In this document: positions 37,496-45,915 of the stretch, piece after piece
Layout of the letters: the number at the start of each line of letters is the position of its first letter
Position numbering within the stretch: the stretch's first letter is position 1
Assembly: GCA_002450905.1 (NCBI GenBank)
Contig: DKAT01000091.1
Location: 1 to 48,137 of the forward strand
DNA length: 48,137 nucleotides
From: Spirochaetia bacterium UBA6919
GTDB lineage: Bacteria; Spirochaetota; UBA6919
Direction: 5' to 3'
Position numbers and translations under genes: made by a program
The notes under the pieces: generated by a model
Seen by the model: the letters and a program-made list of their open reading frames with translations, nothing else
Database searches by the model: none
What the model was told of the DNA's origin: nothing

Positions 37496-37956
37496 ATAAA
37501 TTAGAAAATAACGCGTTAATTCTCATCGCAGAAGATGATCCGGATGATCGTCTTTTAATCAAAGAAGCTCTGGAAGAAAATAATGTCCCGTCCACTGTCC
37601 ATTTTGTAGAAGATGGCGAAGAACTCCTGAACTATTTATATAATCGGGATCAATACCACAATAAAATCGATTTACAAAAACCAGCAATTATTATCCTCGA
37701 TTTAAATATGCCCAAAAAAGATGGAAGGGAGGTACTAAAAGAATTAAAATCCATTCCCGAATTGAAATATATACCCATAGTCATCTTAACCACATCGAGT
37801 GATGAAGAAGACATTAAATACACTTATGCTATGGGTGCAAGTTCTTTTATCACAAAACCCTCTTCTTTCGATTCCATGGTTGATATGATGCGTGTCATTA
37901 AAGAATACTGGCTGGGGGTCACTGAATTACCTAGTGATCATACAAATAATTTATAA
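37492..37956 (+). CDS. Rcp1-type single-domain response regulator
   Basis: The 154-residue receiver has the acidic pair AEDDPDD, phosphoacceptor Asp in IIILDLNMPKKDG, TTS (VILTTSSDEEDI) and Lys in FITKPSS. The long beta3-alpha3 part with LNYLYNRDQY is typical of Rcp1, the partner of cyanobacterial phytochrome kinases. It has no output domain. Its start overlaps the kinase stop (ATGA), so it is the likely cognate regulator, acting on another protein or as a phosphate relay. Confidence 0.93.
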   Translation: MNKLENNALILIAEDDPDDRLLIKEALEENNVPSTVHFVEDGEELLNYLYNRDQYHNKIDLQKPAIIILDLNMPKKDGREVLKELKSIPELKYIPIVILTTSSDEEDIKYTYAMGASSFITKPSSFDSMVDMMRVIKEYWLGVTELPSDHTNNL

Positions 37957-37964
37957 TTGCCCTT

Positions 37965-38201
37965 TTATTTATTATTCACAAAAATAACAATCAATAAACA
38001 TACCACCAAAGCAAACAACGTTATCCCCTCGATCAGCGCAGCTAAAATTATCATAGCTATTCTTAAATTATTAGAACTAGATGGTTGGCGAGCCATATTG
38101 GTTAGTGCAGAATTTCCAATTATCGCAATACCTACTGCACCACCAATCACTATAAACGCTGAACCCAATGCTGCTCCAAAATATGCCCATTCTAAAGACA
38201 T
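37965..38201 (-). CDS. atpE: F-type ATP synthase c subunit, isolated
   Basis: I use the second of two adjacent ATGs because SD AAGGAG sits too close to the first. The 78-residue hairpin has helix 1 GAALGSAFIVIGGAVGIAIIG, the polar loop ARQPSSS and helix 2 with the ion-binding Glu in ALIEGITLFALVVCLL. By alignment to the Na+-type c subunit of Ilyobacter tartaricus the Na+ ligands Gln32 and Ser66 are Ile and Gly here, so proton use is more likely. No other atp gene is in the window; it follows the cytidylate-kinase-like gene by about 12 bases. Confidence 0.8.
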   Translation of the reverse strand: MSLEWAYFGAALGSAFIVIGGAVGIAIIGNSALTNMARQPSSSNNLRIAMIILAALIEGITLFALVVCLLIVIFVNNK

Positions 38202-38215
38202 CATTTCTCCTTGTA

Positions 38216-38923
38216 TTAAAGTAAATTCCTTTTTTTCATAGCATATACAATAACATCAACAACGTCTTCTAAAGGAAATTTTGCTGTATTAATCACCAAA
38301 TCATAATAATCAGAATTGTTTACATCAGTGAAAAAATAATCCTTAATAAATGCATCGCGCTCATTAGTCATCTTCTGAACCATCTGTTCCGCTTCATAAT
38401 GCGTTATATTAAATTGATTTGATATATTATTGACCCGCCATTCAACGGGGGCCACACAGCGTATGTGAAAGCCTTTTTTCATATCCTGCGTGATGAAGCA
38501 TCCTCCACGACCTACAATAATTACGTGGCCATGGGATGCTATAGTTTTGATAACTTTCGCAGTCTTCTTGAAAATCGATATCCGACTGGGTTTGTTCCCA
38601 AAATAGCTATCAAAAAATTCACTAATCGCGTTTTGAGCTGGTTTCTCAAGAGACTCAACCAATTCACGGGTTAGATGGGCGTCTTTATCAAGTAGCTCGA
38701 GAACTTCTTTATTATAAGCTACCCACGGTGGATCATATTTGTGATCTTTGTTTAAATATTCTTCTAATTTTTGACCAACAATCCAACCTTCAGATCCAAA
38801 TTCACGGGATATTGTTATAAAAGGCATTCTTTCAGAAATAGAATGTTCACTCCAAGACTTAATCTGGGTACCAATTTTTCTTTCTATCGATAATTTCGTC
38901 CATTCATGTCCATCACTTGTCAT
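38216..38923 (-). CDS. Cytidylate-kinase-like protein
   Basis: The 235-residue protein belongs to the cytidylate-kinase-like family (PF13189 type). ITISREFGSEGWIVGQKLEEYL replaces the usual P-loop and matches the ITIsRexGSgG pattern of the family. Further features are VIIVGRGGCFI, HIRCVAPVEWR and YYDLVINTAKFPLE. These proteins are thought to bind nucleotides, but their substrate is not established, so nucleotide kinase activity is inferred. SD GGAGGT lies 7 bases before the ATG. The first 30 residues are extra to the core. It heads a two-gene unit with atpE. Confidence 0.8.
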   Translation of the reverse strand: MTSDGHEWTKLSIERKIGTQIKSWSEHSISERMPFITISREFGSEGWIVGQKLEEYLNKDHKYDPPWVAYNKEVLELLDKDAHLTRELVESLEKPAQNAISEFFDSYFGNKPSRISIFKKTAKVIKTIASHGHVIIVGRGGCFITQDMKKGFHIRCVAPVEWRVNNISNQFNITHYEAEQMVQKMTNERDAFIKDYFFTDVNNSDYYDLVINTAKFPLEDVVDVIVYAMKKRNLL

Positions 38924-39252
38924 AACTTACCTCCAAATATTAATAAAAATTATCCCATACTTTGCTAAAAATCCGATATCTTTGTATAGTAAAAAAAATA
39001 TTATTCTATAATAAGTAAATATAATCAGGATCACTAAGATAGAGAAATGATTTCGTAAAGATTAAATTTATTATAAAATCTTTTAACAGGATATTCTTTT
39101 ATACAATTGAAATATTTATAATTAATCTAGATTTATATGATGCATTTAATAAACAGTTGAATATATTTTTCTGGGTATCTAATTATATTTTATCAGAGAC
39201 ATCATACAATTCTGTAAAATATTTAATTAGACTATGTTTACAACTATGAATC

Positions 39253-39279
39253 ATCGGAACTAAAAATTTTGATTCCGAT
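39253..39279 (+). repeat. 27-bp imperfect palindrome, copy 2
   Basis: ATCGGAACT then AAAAATT then TTGATTCCGAT. It differs from copy 1 at one position, where G in the arm becomes A, turning a G-U pair into an A-U pair. Located 26 bases before the -35 of the lipoprotein promoter. Confidence 0.7.
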
Positions 39280-39304
39280 TATTATTCTTCAAGATGACTT
39301 CTCC

Positions 39305-39333
39305 TTGACTATCTTATGGGAACTTTCTATATT
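39305..39333 (+). promoter_or_regulatory. Sigma-70-type promoter for the lipoprotein gene
   Basis: -35 TTGACT (39305-39310), 17 bases, -10 TATATT (39328-39333), about 53 bases before the ATG at 39387. Confidence 0.6.
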
Positions 39334-39386
39334 ATTTAGTACTTTTTTAAATCAAATATGTCAATTTTTTATAGGATAGAAGTTTA

Positions 39387-40196
39387 ATGATCCATTCAGG
39401 AAATGTTTATAAAACAAGGTTAATGATTTTACCTTTATTTATTTACCTTGTAATAAGTTTTAATTTGTTAGGCTGTAGTAGTAGTCCGGATATTCGTTAT
39501 TATATTCATTATTACTCTGAAAGCAGAGTATTCAAGAAAGAAATACCAGAAACTGCTACAAAAGGTCTTTCGCATTATAAAGTATTTTATAAGTCCGGTC
39601 GAGTAGAAAAATTTCATTATTTTCATGGTGGACGTCTTTTCTCCATACATGAAATGGTTTACAATTCATCCAATAATCTAGATTCAATAAAAAGTTTTGA
39701 TTCAAAAGGTAAATTACATGCTATAGAATTTTTTAAAAAAAATGGATTACGATTAAAAACAGAATTTTATAATAAAATGAATAAAGTAAGGTTGGTGAAG
39801 TATTTTAGTGATTATGAGGGTAAACATAAAAATAAATTAAAATTAGAAAGTTTATTAACCTCTGAGGAATCATTTACTTATGATGAATACAATATATCAA
39901 AACAAATTACAAATTATAAGTATTTAAAACATAATGGTAAATTAAATCGTGTCGTTGATAAAATTGAGAATCTTAAAAATAATAAACAGGAATTTCTCCA
40001 GCAATTTACTTATAATTCTCTCGGAAAGAAAGATCAGCAAACATTTTTTCGTCAGGGGAAAAAATATAAAATAGTTTATTATAATTCTATTGGGAAGATA
40101 GAGTCAGAAGAAGAATATGATGTATCTGGAAAACTAAAATCCAAAAACGTCTATGATTCAAAGGGAAATATAATTGCGAATAAGAAGGTAAACTAA
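39387..40196 (+). CDS. Lipoprotein with YwqK/MORN-like repeats
   Basis: The 269-residue protein has a lipoprotein signal with its lipobox at LLGC (Cys 30). The signal core begins at MILPLFIYLV, so the Met at residue 13 is an alternative start. The mature part consists of short strand repeats of the type (Y/F)(N/D)SxGKxxxxxxF/Y (FDSKGKLHAIEFF, YNSLGKKDQQTFF, YNSIGKIESEEEY, YDSKGNIIANKK). These recall the MORN/YwqK-type repeats of surface or toxin-related proteins. It should sit on a membrane facing outward. Function unknown. Confidence 0.7.
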   Translation: MIHSGNVYKTRLMILPLFIYLVISFNLLGCSSSPDIRYYIHYYSESRVFKKEIPETATKGLSHYKVFYKSGRVEKFHYFHGGRLFSIHEMVYNSSNNLDSIKSFDSKGKLHAIEFFKKNGLRLKTEFYNKMNKVRLVKYFSDYEGKHKNKLKLESLLTSEESFTYDEYNISKQITNYKYLKHNGKLNRVVDKIENLKNNKQEFLQQFTYNSLGKKDQQTFFRQGKKYKIVYYNSIGKIESEEEYDVSGKLKSKNVYDSKGNIIANKKVN

Positions 40197-40296
40197 TAAC
40201 AGGATGAGGTTATTAAAATACCCTTCATGAAATTATTTTTAAGTCCAATTAATGTTTTGAGTTAGAAGTCATATATAATTTATTAGGAGCTCTTCT

Positions 40297-41727
40297 ATGT
40301 TAAAAGAATCTTATCCTTATTACATAGCGAACAAACCATTATCCCCTAATAAAGATTTAGAGGTACATGATAAATATAGTGGAGAAGTATTTACCCGTGT
40401 AGCCCTGGCTGATGAACAGGCAATTGATAAGGCAATTGATAGCGCAGTGAAAGCGACAGAATCTATGAGGAAAATGCCTTCCTACAGGCGTCAGGAAATA
40501 TTAAATTATTGCGTACAGCGTTTCAAAGAACGATTTGAGGAATTAGCCTATAGTCTTTGCAGGGAGGCAGGGAAACCCATTAAGGATAGTCGGGGGGAAG
40601 TTACACGATTAATGGATACCTTTCGTATTGCGGCTGAGGAATCTGTCCGATTTACAGGAGAATATCTTCCACTGGACATTACACCACGAGCTAAGGGATA
40701 TTCTGGAATATGGAAACGGGTTCCAGTTGGTCCTGTCTCACTCATATCACCATTCAACTTCCCTTTAAATCTTGTTGCCCATAAAGTTGCTCCAGCCATC
40801 GCTGTTGGATGTCCTTTTGTCCTGAAACCAGCCAGCAGAACTCCTATTGGTGCTTTAATAATTGGTGAGATTTTAGCTGAAACAGATTTACCTAAGGGTG
40901 CATTTTCTATATTACCGTGTAGTCGAAGTGGAGCTGATTTATTTACTGAGGATGAGCGACTCAAATTACTTACATTCACAGGATCCCCTGCTGTTGGTTG
41001 GGATTTAAAAGCAAGGGCTGGCAAGAAGAAGGTAATATTAGAGCTGGGTGGGAATGCAGGATGTATTGTTGATGAAGATGCTGATATAGACGATGCTGTG
41101 GCACGAATTATTTTTGGAGCTTTCTATCAATCTGGACAAAGTTGTATCAGTGTCCAGAGAATCCTTATCCATGAGAAGATATATACCCAGCTAAGAGATC
41201 GTTTAGTAGAAGAGGCGAAAAAGCTCAAAATGGGAGACCCGAAAGATGAGTCTACGTTTATTGGACCTATGATCTCTGAAGGTGAAGCCAAAAGACTCGA
41301 TGAATGGATACAATCAGCTATAAAGAAGGGTGGAAAGCTATTATGTGGTGGAAAGAGACAGGGTGCCATGTTGGAAGCAACTTTATTGGAAGACGTACAT
41401 AAAGAGGAAAATATCTGTTCTTTGGAAGCCTTTGGGCCTGTTGCAATTCTGGCTAAATTCAGTGATTTCAATGAGGCACTTCATACCGTAAATGATAGTA
41501 AATATGGCTTACAGGCAGGGATTTTTACTCATGATATCCGTAAAATACAGAAGGCATGGGACGAATTAGAAGTTGGTGGTGTTGTTATTAATGATATCCC
41601 ATCGTGGAGGGTGGATAATATGCCCTATGGTGGTGTGAAAGAGAGCGGATTGGGACGTGAAGGCATAAGATTTGCTATGGAAGATATGACAGAGATCCGA
41701 CTGCTAGTAATACGAAATAGAGAATGA
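40297..41727 (+). CDS. NAD(P)-dependent aldehyde dehydrogenase
   Basis: The 476-residue protein has the aldehyde dehydrogenase fold: GPVSLISPFNFPLNL and FVLKPASRTP in the cofactor-binding domain, VILELGGNAG (general base Glu, about 251) and SGQSCISVQR (nucleophile Cys, about 285), then EAFGPVAILAKF. By its motifs it belongs with the broad group that includes lactaldehyde and non-phosphorylating glyceraldehyde-3-phosphate dehydrogenases, and the substrate is open. A good SD (AGGAG) precedes the start. The nearby microcompartment vertex genes are divergent from the gene in between, so a link is possible but unproven. Confidence 0.88.
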   Translation: MLKESYPYYIANKPLSPNKDLEVHDKYSGEVFTRVALADEQAIDKAIDSAVKATESMRKMPSYRRQEILNYCVQRFKERFEELAYSLCREAGKPIKDSRGEVTRLMDTFRIAAEESVRFTGEYLPLDITPRAKGYSGIWKRVPVGPVSLISPFNFPLNLVAHKVAPAIAVGCPFVLKPASRTPIGALIIGEILAETDLPKGAFSILPCSRSGADLFTEDERLKLLTFTGSPAVGWDLKARAGKKKVILELGGNAGCIVDEDADIDDAVARIIFGAFYQSGQSCISVQRILIHEKIYTQLRDRLVEEAKKLKMGDPKDESTFIGPMISEGEAKRLDEWIQSAIKKGGKLLCGGKRQGAMLEATLLEDVHKEENICSLEAFGPVAILAKFSDFNEALHTVNDSKYGLQAGIFTHDIRKIQKAWDELEVGGVVINDIPSWRVDNMPYGGVKESGLGREGIRFAMEDMTEIRLLVIRNRE

Positions 41728-41743
41728 TCATTATAACTTATAT

Positions 41744-41791
41744 TTTTCAGAATGGATTAACCACAAAGAACTCATCCATCCTGAAGAATTT
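41744..41791. terminator. Hairpin terminator between aldehyde dehydrogenase and dapL
   Basis: TTCAGAATGGAT (41746-41757) pairs with ATCCATCCTGAA (41774-41785) except for one A-C mismatch, with a 16-base loop. T and A runs flank it, and it lies between convergent genes. Confidence 0.6.
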
Positions 41792-41795
41792 TCGT

Positions 41796-43028
41796 TTAGA
41801 ACTCGAACTGGATATCCGCTAATCTATTTTCAAATTCATTGAGTACACGGGTTTCATCATCAATTCCTTTGGATTCAAACGTCGCCGAGAAACGAACGAA
41901 ATTACCTGTATCATCCCAAGGTACTGTTGAAATGAGCTTCTCTTTAATAAGATACTGGGAGAATTCTTCACCACTCTGAAACTTGATACCCCCCTTAACC
42001 CCTTTTGGAGCTTCTACAAATAAATAGAACGTACCATCGGGTTTTTTCGCTGAGAACCCCTTTTTGTTAAGAGTATCCACAAGGCGATCCAGACGACGGG
42101 AGTATTTAGCCAATATCTCATCAGTAATCGATGGGTTTTCCAGTGCTGTAATACCAGCTTTCTGGATTCCAATAAATTGCCCAGAATCAATGTTATCCTT
42201 TACATTTGCAAATGCTTTAAGTAATAATTCATTACCACAAGCAAATCCCAATCGCCAACCTGTCATATTATATGATTTAGACAAGGAATGAAACTCAATA
42301 CCAACATCCTTCGCCCCATCCACTGAGAAGAAAGACAAGGGCTTTTTATCATAAACAAGGGCTGCGTAGGCGGCATCCTGTACTATAACAATCTTATTTT
42401 CCTTAGCGAAGTGAACAACCTCCTGATAGAAACTCTTTGTGGCATTAGCCCCAGTGGGATTGTTAGGGTAGTTCAAGACAAGAATCTTAGCTCGCTTAAG
42501 TTGATCTGATGGGATTTTATCTAACTGAGGAAGAAAGCTGTGTTCTTTTGTGAGAGGCAGATTAACCACTTCCCCACCATACCATGTTGTGTGAGTCCCA
42601 AGAACAGGATAACCCGGTACTGTCATGAAAGTAATATCACCAGGATTGATTAATATTGCAGGAAACATAGCCAATGCAGGTTTTGATCCTATTGTATGAT
42701 TTATTTCATTGACTGGATCAATATCAACTTTAAACACATCTTTCATATACTTCGATGCAGAATCCTTGAAAGCCTGTATACCATTGTCAGAGTATCCCCG
42801 ATTAACAGGATCATCTACTTCAATTTTCAGACGATCTCTTACTACAGGAAATGCCATCTCATCTGGCTCTCCTACACCAAAATCCAATATCTCTTTACCG
42901 GGATTCTTTTTGAGTGCTTCTGACTTTGCCATTTTAATTTTCTGAAACTTGTAAATCTTTGTTTCTTTTCCAAATTGATTACCACCAAGTCGTTTTGCAA
43001 TAAGCATTTGTATATACGAATCAGCCAT
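41796..43028 (-). CDS. dapL: LL-diaminopimelate aminotransferase
   Basis: This PLP enzyme converts tetrahydrodipicolinate directly to LL-diaminopimelate, a shortcut in lysine and peptidoglycan precursor synthesis. The 410-residue length fits. Motifs: ILDFGVGEPDE, NRGYSDNGIQAFKDS, TVPGYPVLGTHT, LNYPNNPTGA, VQDAAYAALVYD, and PLP Lys in FHSLSKSYNMTGWRLGF. The GYSDNGIQ pattern separates it from ordinary aspartate aminotransferases. SD AGGAG lies upstream. A weak promoter is at 43079-43107. Confidence 0.88.
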   Translation of the reverse strand: MADSYIQMLIAKRLGGNQFGKETKIYKFQKIKMAKSEALKKNPGKEILDFGVGEPDEMAFPVVRDRLKIEVDDPVNRGYSDNGIQAFKDSASKYMKDVFKVDIDPVNEINHTIGSKPALAMFPAILINPGDITFMTVPGYPVLGTHTTWYGGEVVNLPLTKEHSFLPQLDKIPSDQLKRAKILVLNYPNNPTGANATKSFYQEVVHFAKENKIVIVQDAAYAALVYDKKPLSFFSVDGAKDVGIEFHSLSKSYNMTGWRLGFACGNELLLKAFANVKDNIDSGQFIGIQKAGITALENPSITDEILAKYSRRLDRLVDTLNKKGFSAKKPDGTFYLFVEAPKGVKGGIKFQSGEEFSQYLIKEKLISTVPWDDTGNFVRFSATFESKGIDDETRVLNEFENRLADIQFEF

Positions 43029-43078
43029 TGGGACTCCTAATAAATCTTTTTAAAATATGCTATTTTCTGTAAAGGGAT

Positions 43079-43107
43079 AAGTTAATCATATTTCCCCTAT
43101 TTGTCAA
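43079..43107 (-). promoter_or_regulatory. Possible dapL promoter
   Basis: Minus strand: -35 TTGACA (43102-43107), 17 bases, -10 TAACTT (43079-43084), about 50 bases upstream of the start codon. Confidence 0.4.
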
Positions 43108-43138
43108 TGGGATATATCGGAAAATATTTTGATAATTC

Positions 43139-43168
43139 TTGACGTTTCAGAGGAAACTTGGCTATATT
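43139..43168 (+). promoter_or_regulatory. Promoter for the vertex-protein operon
   Basis: -35 TTGACG (43139-43144), 18 bases, -10 TATATT (43163-43168), about 27 bases before the first ATG. Confidence 0.55.
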
Positions 43169-43194
43169 ATTAGGCTATTACGTAAAGGTTTATT

Positions 43195-43458
43195 ATGTTA
43201 TTAGGAAAAGTAATTGGTCGGCTTGTTAGTACTCACAAATTATCGTGCTTTACAGGAGTTAAATTCCTTATGGTACAACCTCTGGATAGTCAGTTAAACC
43301 CGATTAAAGATATACTAGTCGCTTGTGATACTGTACAGGCTGGAGAAGGTGATATTATTATTTACGAAACATCTCGTGAGGCTTCATTTCCTCTTCCCGA
43401 CCCCTTCTGTCCTTCGGATGCAACCATAACAGCCATTGTTGATAGTGTAAACAGGTAA
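43195..43458 (+). CDS. EutN/CcmL-family microcompartment vertex protein 1
   Basis: The 87-residue protein fits the BMC-P family, which forms pentamers that cap the vertices of bacterial microcompartments. It begins MLLGKVIGRLVSTHKL, with the typical LMVQPLD strand, VACDTVQAGEGDIIIYETS and DATITAIVDSV. The sequence between is slightly longer than usual (SFPLPDPFCPSD). A second vertex gene follows after 6 bases. No BMC-H shell hexamer or signature enzyme is visible in the window. Confidence 0.9.
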   Translation: MLLGKVIGRLVSTHKLSCFTGVKFLMVQPLDSQLNPIKDILVACDTVQAGEGDIIIYETSREASFPLPDPFCPSDATITAIVDSVNR

Positions 43459-43464
43459 TAGAAG

Positions 43465-43737
43465 ATGGTTTTAGGACGTGTCGTTGCCAATGTTGTATCC
43501 ACAGTAAAGGATTCTACTTATTTGGGGCTTAAAATACTAATGATTCAACCAGTGAATGAGAATAATAAATATTGTGGAGAAGAGATTATTGCTATTGATA
43601 AGGTTCAAGCTGGTGTTGGAGATCTTGTTCTTGTAATGACAGAGGGTAATTCAGCTCGACAGATGTTAAGTTGCAATACCATCCCTACTAATATGGTAGT
43701 TGTAGGGATTGTTGATCATGTGGAAAGTTATGGATAA
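43465..43737 (+). CDS. EutN/CcmL-family microcompartment vertex protein 2
   Basis: The 90-residue paralog of the preceding gene has MVLGRVVANVVSTVK, LKILMIQPVNEN, IAIDKVQAGVGDLVLVMTEGNSARQML and MVVVGIVDHVE. It is closer to the usual EutN/CcmL consensus than the first copy, for example GNSARQ. Its stop codon overlaps the start of the kinase-like gene (ATGGATAA), so all three are probably co-translated. Two such genes together suggest non-identical vertices or mixed pentamers. Confidence 0.9.
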   Translation: MVLGRVVANVVSTVKDSTYLGLKILMIQPVNENNKYCGEEIIAIDKVQAGVGDLVLVMTEGNSARQMLSCNTIPTNMVVVGIVDHVESYG

Positions 43738-44683
43738 TGCTAAACCCTTTGGCCTAATCGTCAACAAGAACGCAGGGAAGGTCGTTTCTAAGGCCTACAA
43801 ACGAGAAATATTTGAGGACTTTTTTAAACGCTTTGGTATAATCCATGAAACAAGATCTCTTGATGACGTATCCCTTGCTCTGAAAGATTTTCAGCTTCAC
43901 AATGTCCAGATTCTCTTTATATATGGTGGAGATGGCACTCATCAGAAAGTAATTTCTACAATTCTTCGTTCTGAAATGACATTTCCTTACATCGTACCCT
44001 TGAAAGGTGGTACCATGAATATGCTGGTTAAGGATTTGAATCTGGGAATGCCTTCCTATAAGGTGATGAGCAAGATAGTTGATATGTATTACCGATTTGA
44101 TGGGAATATACCTCATTTTAAAAAGCCATATATCTCTGTGGTTAAGAAATCTGAAAATAAAATACGATATGGATTCTACTTTGCCAATGGAGTAATTTAT
44201 AACATCCTCAAAAGATATTATGAGCAACCTTCCTCAGTGATGAATGCTTTGAGAGTCACAATAGGCGGACTGTTAGGTTCTATATTATCTTCCCATTCCT
44301 TCTCAAAAGAATTTTTACCACTCAATTGTACCGTTATTCAGGATGGAGAGATTTTACCCCAAAAGACATTTTTAGGAATGATGGCTGGCACTTTAAATCG
44401 GGTTGTATTTGGCATGAAACCCTTTGCCAAGACTAGCAATGAGATCGATCACTTTCATTATATTGCCTATGCCTTCCATAAACTGTCATTACTTATCTAT
44501 TTTCCTTTCCTATCCCTTGGATATACCTTTAATCACTCTAAAATATTCCCCTCAACACCAAAAACTCTTATACTTCAGTGCGATTCAGGTTATGTTCTCG
44601 ATGGAGAGTTGTACCATATTCATGAGAAGGATGAAATTACAATTCAAGTGGGCGGATATCTTAATATCCCAATCATAAATTAA
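43730..44683 (+). CDS. Diacylglycerol/sphingosine-kinase-like lipid kinase
   Basis: I start at the ATG at 43730 (MDNAKPFGLIVNKNAG), which overlaps the vertex gene stop and has GGAAAG upstream; the open frame runs back to 43709. The 317-residue protein has the DAGK catalytic pattern: LIVNKNAGKV, LFIYGGDGTHQKVI (nucleotide loop), PLKGGTMNMLVKDL, and a C-terminal part with MMAGTLNRVVFGMKPF. Such LCB5/YegS-type kinases phosphorylate diacylglycerol or related lipids at the membrane. The role next to microcompartment genes is not obvious. Confidence 0.82.
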   Translation: MDNAKPFGLIVNKNAGKVVSKAYKREIFEDFFKRFGIIHETRSLDDVSLALKDFQLHNVQILFIYGGDGTHQKVISTILRSEMTFPYIVPLKGGTMNMLVKDLNLGMPSYKVMSKIVDMYYRFDGNIPHFKKPYISVVKKSENKIRYGFYFANGVIYNILKRYYEQPSSVMNALRVTIGGLLGSILSSHSFSKEFLPLNCTVIQDGEILPQKTFLGMMAGTLNRVVFGMKPFAKTSNEIDHFHYIAYAFHKLSLLIYFPFLSLGYTFNHSKIFPSTPKTLILQCDSGYVLDGELYHIHEKDEITIQVGGYLNIPIIN

Positions 44684-44776
44684 GATAAGACCTGTATCAT
44701 TTCTTCTGTATGAAACCTTTGATTTTCTTAAAAATTTATATTTTCTATGAATAAATAAACTTCAGGTAGAAAAACA

Positions 44777-44803
44777 ATCGGAACTGGAATTTTTGATTCC
44801 GAT
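44777..44803 (+). repeat. 27-bp imperfect palindrome, copy 3
   Basis: ATCGGAACT then GGAATTT then TTGATTCCGAT. The outer 7-bp arms are unchanged from copies 1 and 2 while the centre differs, and the inner arm can still pair through G-U pairs. Confidence 0.7.
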
Positions 44804-44995
44804 ATTCATGAGGAATGTAACCATGAAAATCATTGTATTCAATTAACTGCTTATGAAATTATTACTCTTAACTAATTATTCTGTTAAATTAATATTCCAT
44901 TAGTTCCAATATTTAAAGTATCTTCAGTATCCTAGTCCCTGACATGATATCCTTAAACTCCTATCGTATAATGTCCTTTTAAATTAGAAAACTCC

Positions 44996-45024
44996 TTGAC
45001 CATCCTTGAGAAATAGATTATTAT
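44996..45024 (+). promoter_or_regulatory. Sigma-70-type promoter for the rhomboid gene
   Basis: -35 TTGACC (44996-45001), 17 bases, -10 TATTAT (45019-45024), about 78 bases before the ATG. Confidence 0.6.
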
Positions 45025-45102
45025 CAATAAATGTTTTTTTCAATCTAAACATTTCTTATCCTGTCATCCGATTTCAGAAATTCAATATGGAATTTAATAA
45101 AT

Positions 45103-45912
45103 ATGAATAGTCCCTTAGATTTTCTATCTCAACCAGAAAATATTCAACATGAAGCACCCCCCTCAAGATTAGAAGAATATTTTGGGAAATTACCCCTTTC
45201 GATCTATATTATTATTTTGAATAGTCTGTATTATTTACTTATGCTCATGTTAGAAGGGAGTGAAGGGATGTGGAAACTAGGGGGACTTCACTTTGCCCTG
45301 ATCACTGAAGGAGAGTATTATCGGTTTATCACAGCCTATTTCCTCCATGCCAATGAACTTCACATCCTGATGAATATGTTTAGCTTATTTATGGTAGGTC
45401 CTTTTATAGAAGGGATATTTGGGAAATTAAACTTTTTTGTATTGTATATGGTAACAGGATTAGTATCAGCCTTATCCAGTTATTTTATAAGCTCTGAAAT
45501 TATGTCTGTTGGAGCGTCTGGAGCCATTTATGGTATTGTAGGCGGGTTTACAATCTTTCTTATTATTTATAAGAATGAATTAAAAATGGATGTTCGTCGA
45601 CGTCTTCTTATCAATCTCTTTATTGTAATTGGACTTAATTTATCAATAGGATTAATATTTAGTGGCCTTCGCTGGGATAATGCAGGTCACATCGGCGGAT
45701 TACTTTCAGGGGTTTTGATTGGGTATTTCTTAAAACCAGGTATATTTGGCAGGAGGAAGCAACCCATTATTACATGGGTTTCCCTTTTATTTCTGGTGGG
45801 GATGTTAGCCAGTTTTGCTTGGAGTACATGGAATTATATATTTAATATTTCTACATCCCGATCAATTATGGATTATTTTGAAAAAAACTATTCAATTCAT
45901 AAACGAGGTTAA
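45103..45912 (+). CDS. Rhomboid-family intramembrane serine protease
   Basis: The 269-residue protein has six or seven TM segments. Catalytic features: GEYYRFITAYFLHANELHILMN (the HxxxxHxxxN of TM2), nucleophile Ser in SVGASGAIYGI and catalytic His in NAGHIGGLLSG. The 40-residue N-terminus is hydrophilic. Rhomboids cut TM segments of other proteins; no substrate is evident. The next gene starts 3 bases after the stop. Confidence 0.93.
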   Translation: MNSPLDFLSQPENIQHEAPPSRLEEYFGKLPLSIYIIILNSLYYLLMLMLEGSEGMWKLGGLHFALITEGEYYRFITAYFLHANELHILMNMFSLFMVGPFIEGIFGKLNFFVLYMVTGLVSALSSYFISSEIMSVGASGAIYGIVGGFTIFLIIYKNELKMDVRRRLLINLFIVIGLNLSIGLIFSGLRWDNAGHIGGLLSGVLIGYFLKPGIFGRRKQPIITWVSLLFLVGMLASFAWSTWNYIFNISTSRSIMDYFEKNYSIHKRG

Positions 45913-45915
45913 TTT

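Larger units (their letters stand above)
38924..39386. other. Intergenic region with repeat copy 2 and a promoter
   Basis: The 463 bases contain repeat copy 2 (39253-39279) and a promoter (39305-39333), and otherwise very AT-rich sequence without gene or RNA. Confidence 0.5.
44684..45102. other. Intergenic region with repeat copy 3 and a promoter
   Basis: The 419 bases contain repeat copy 3 (44777-44803) and the promoter at 44996-45024. I see no gene. Confidence 0.5.

Noticed and set aside
37965..38201. Sodium-specific c ring
   Set aside because: Alignment by the ARQP loop puts Ile and Gly where Na+-type rings have Gln and Ser next to the ion-binding Glu.
40548..41471. Long minus-strand frames inside the aldehyde dehydrogenase gene
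   Set aside because: They are antisense shadows of a well-conserved coding sequence with no SD or family match.
43709..43729. TTG start for the lipid kinase gene
   Set aside because: The ATG at 43730 has a better SD, begins the conserved domain at the usual distance and gives a typical stop/start overlap.
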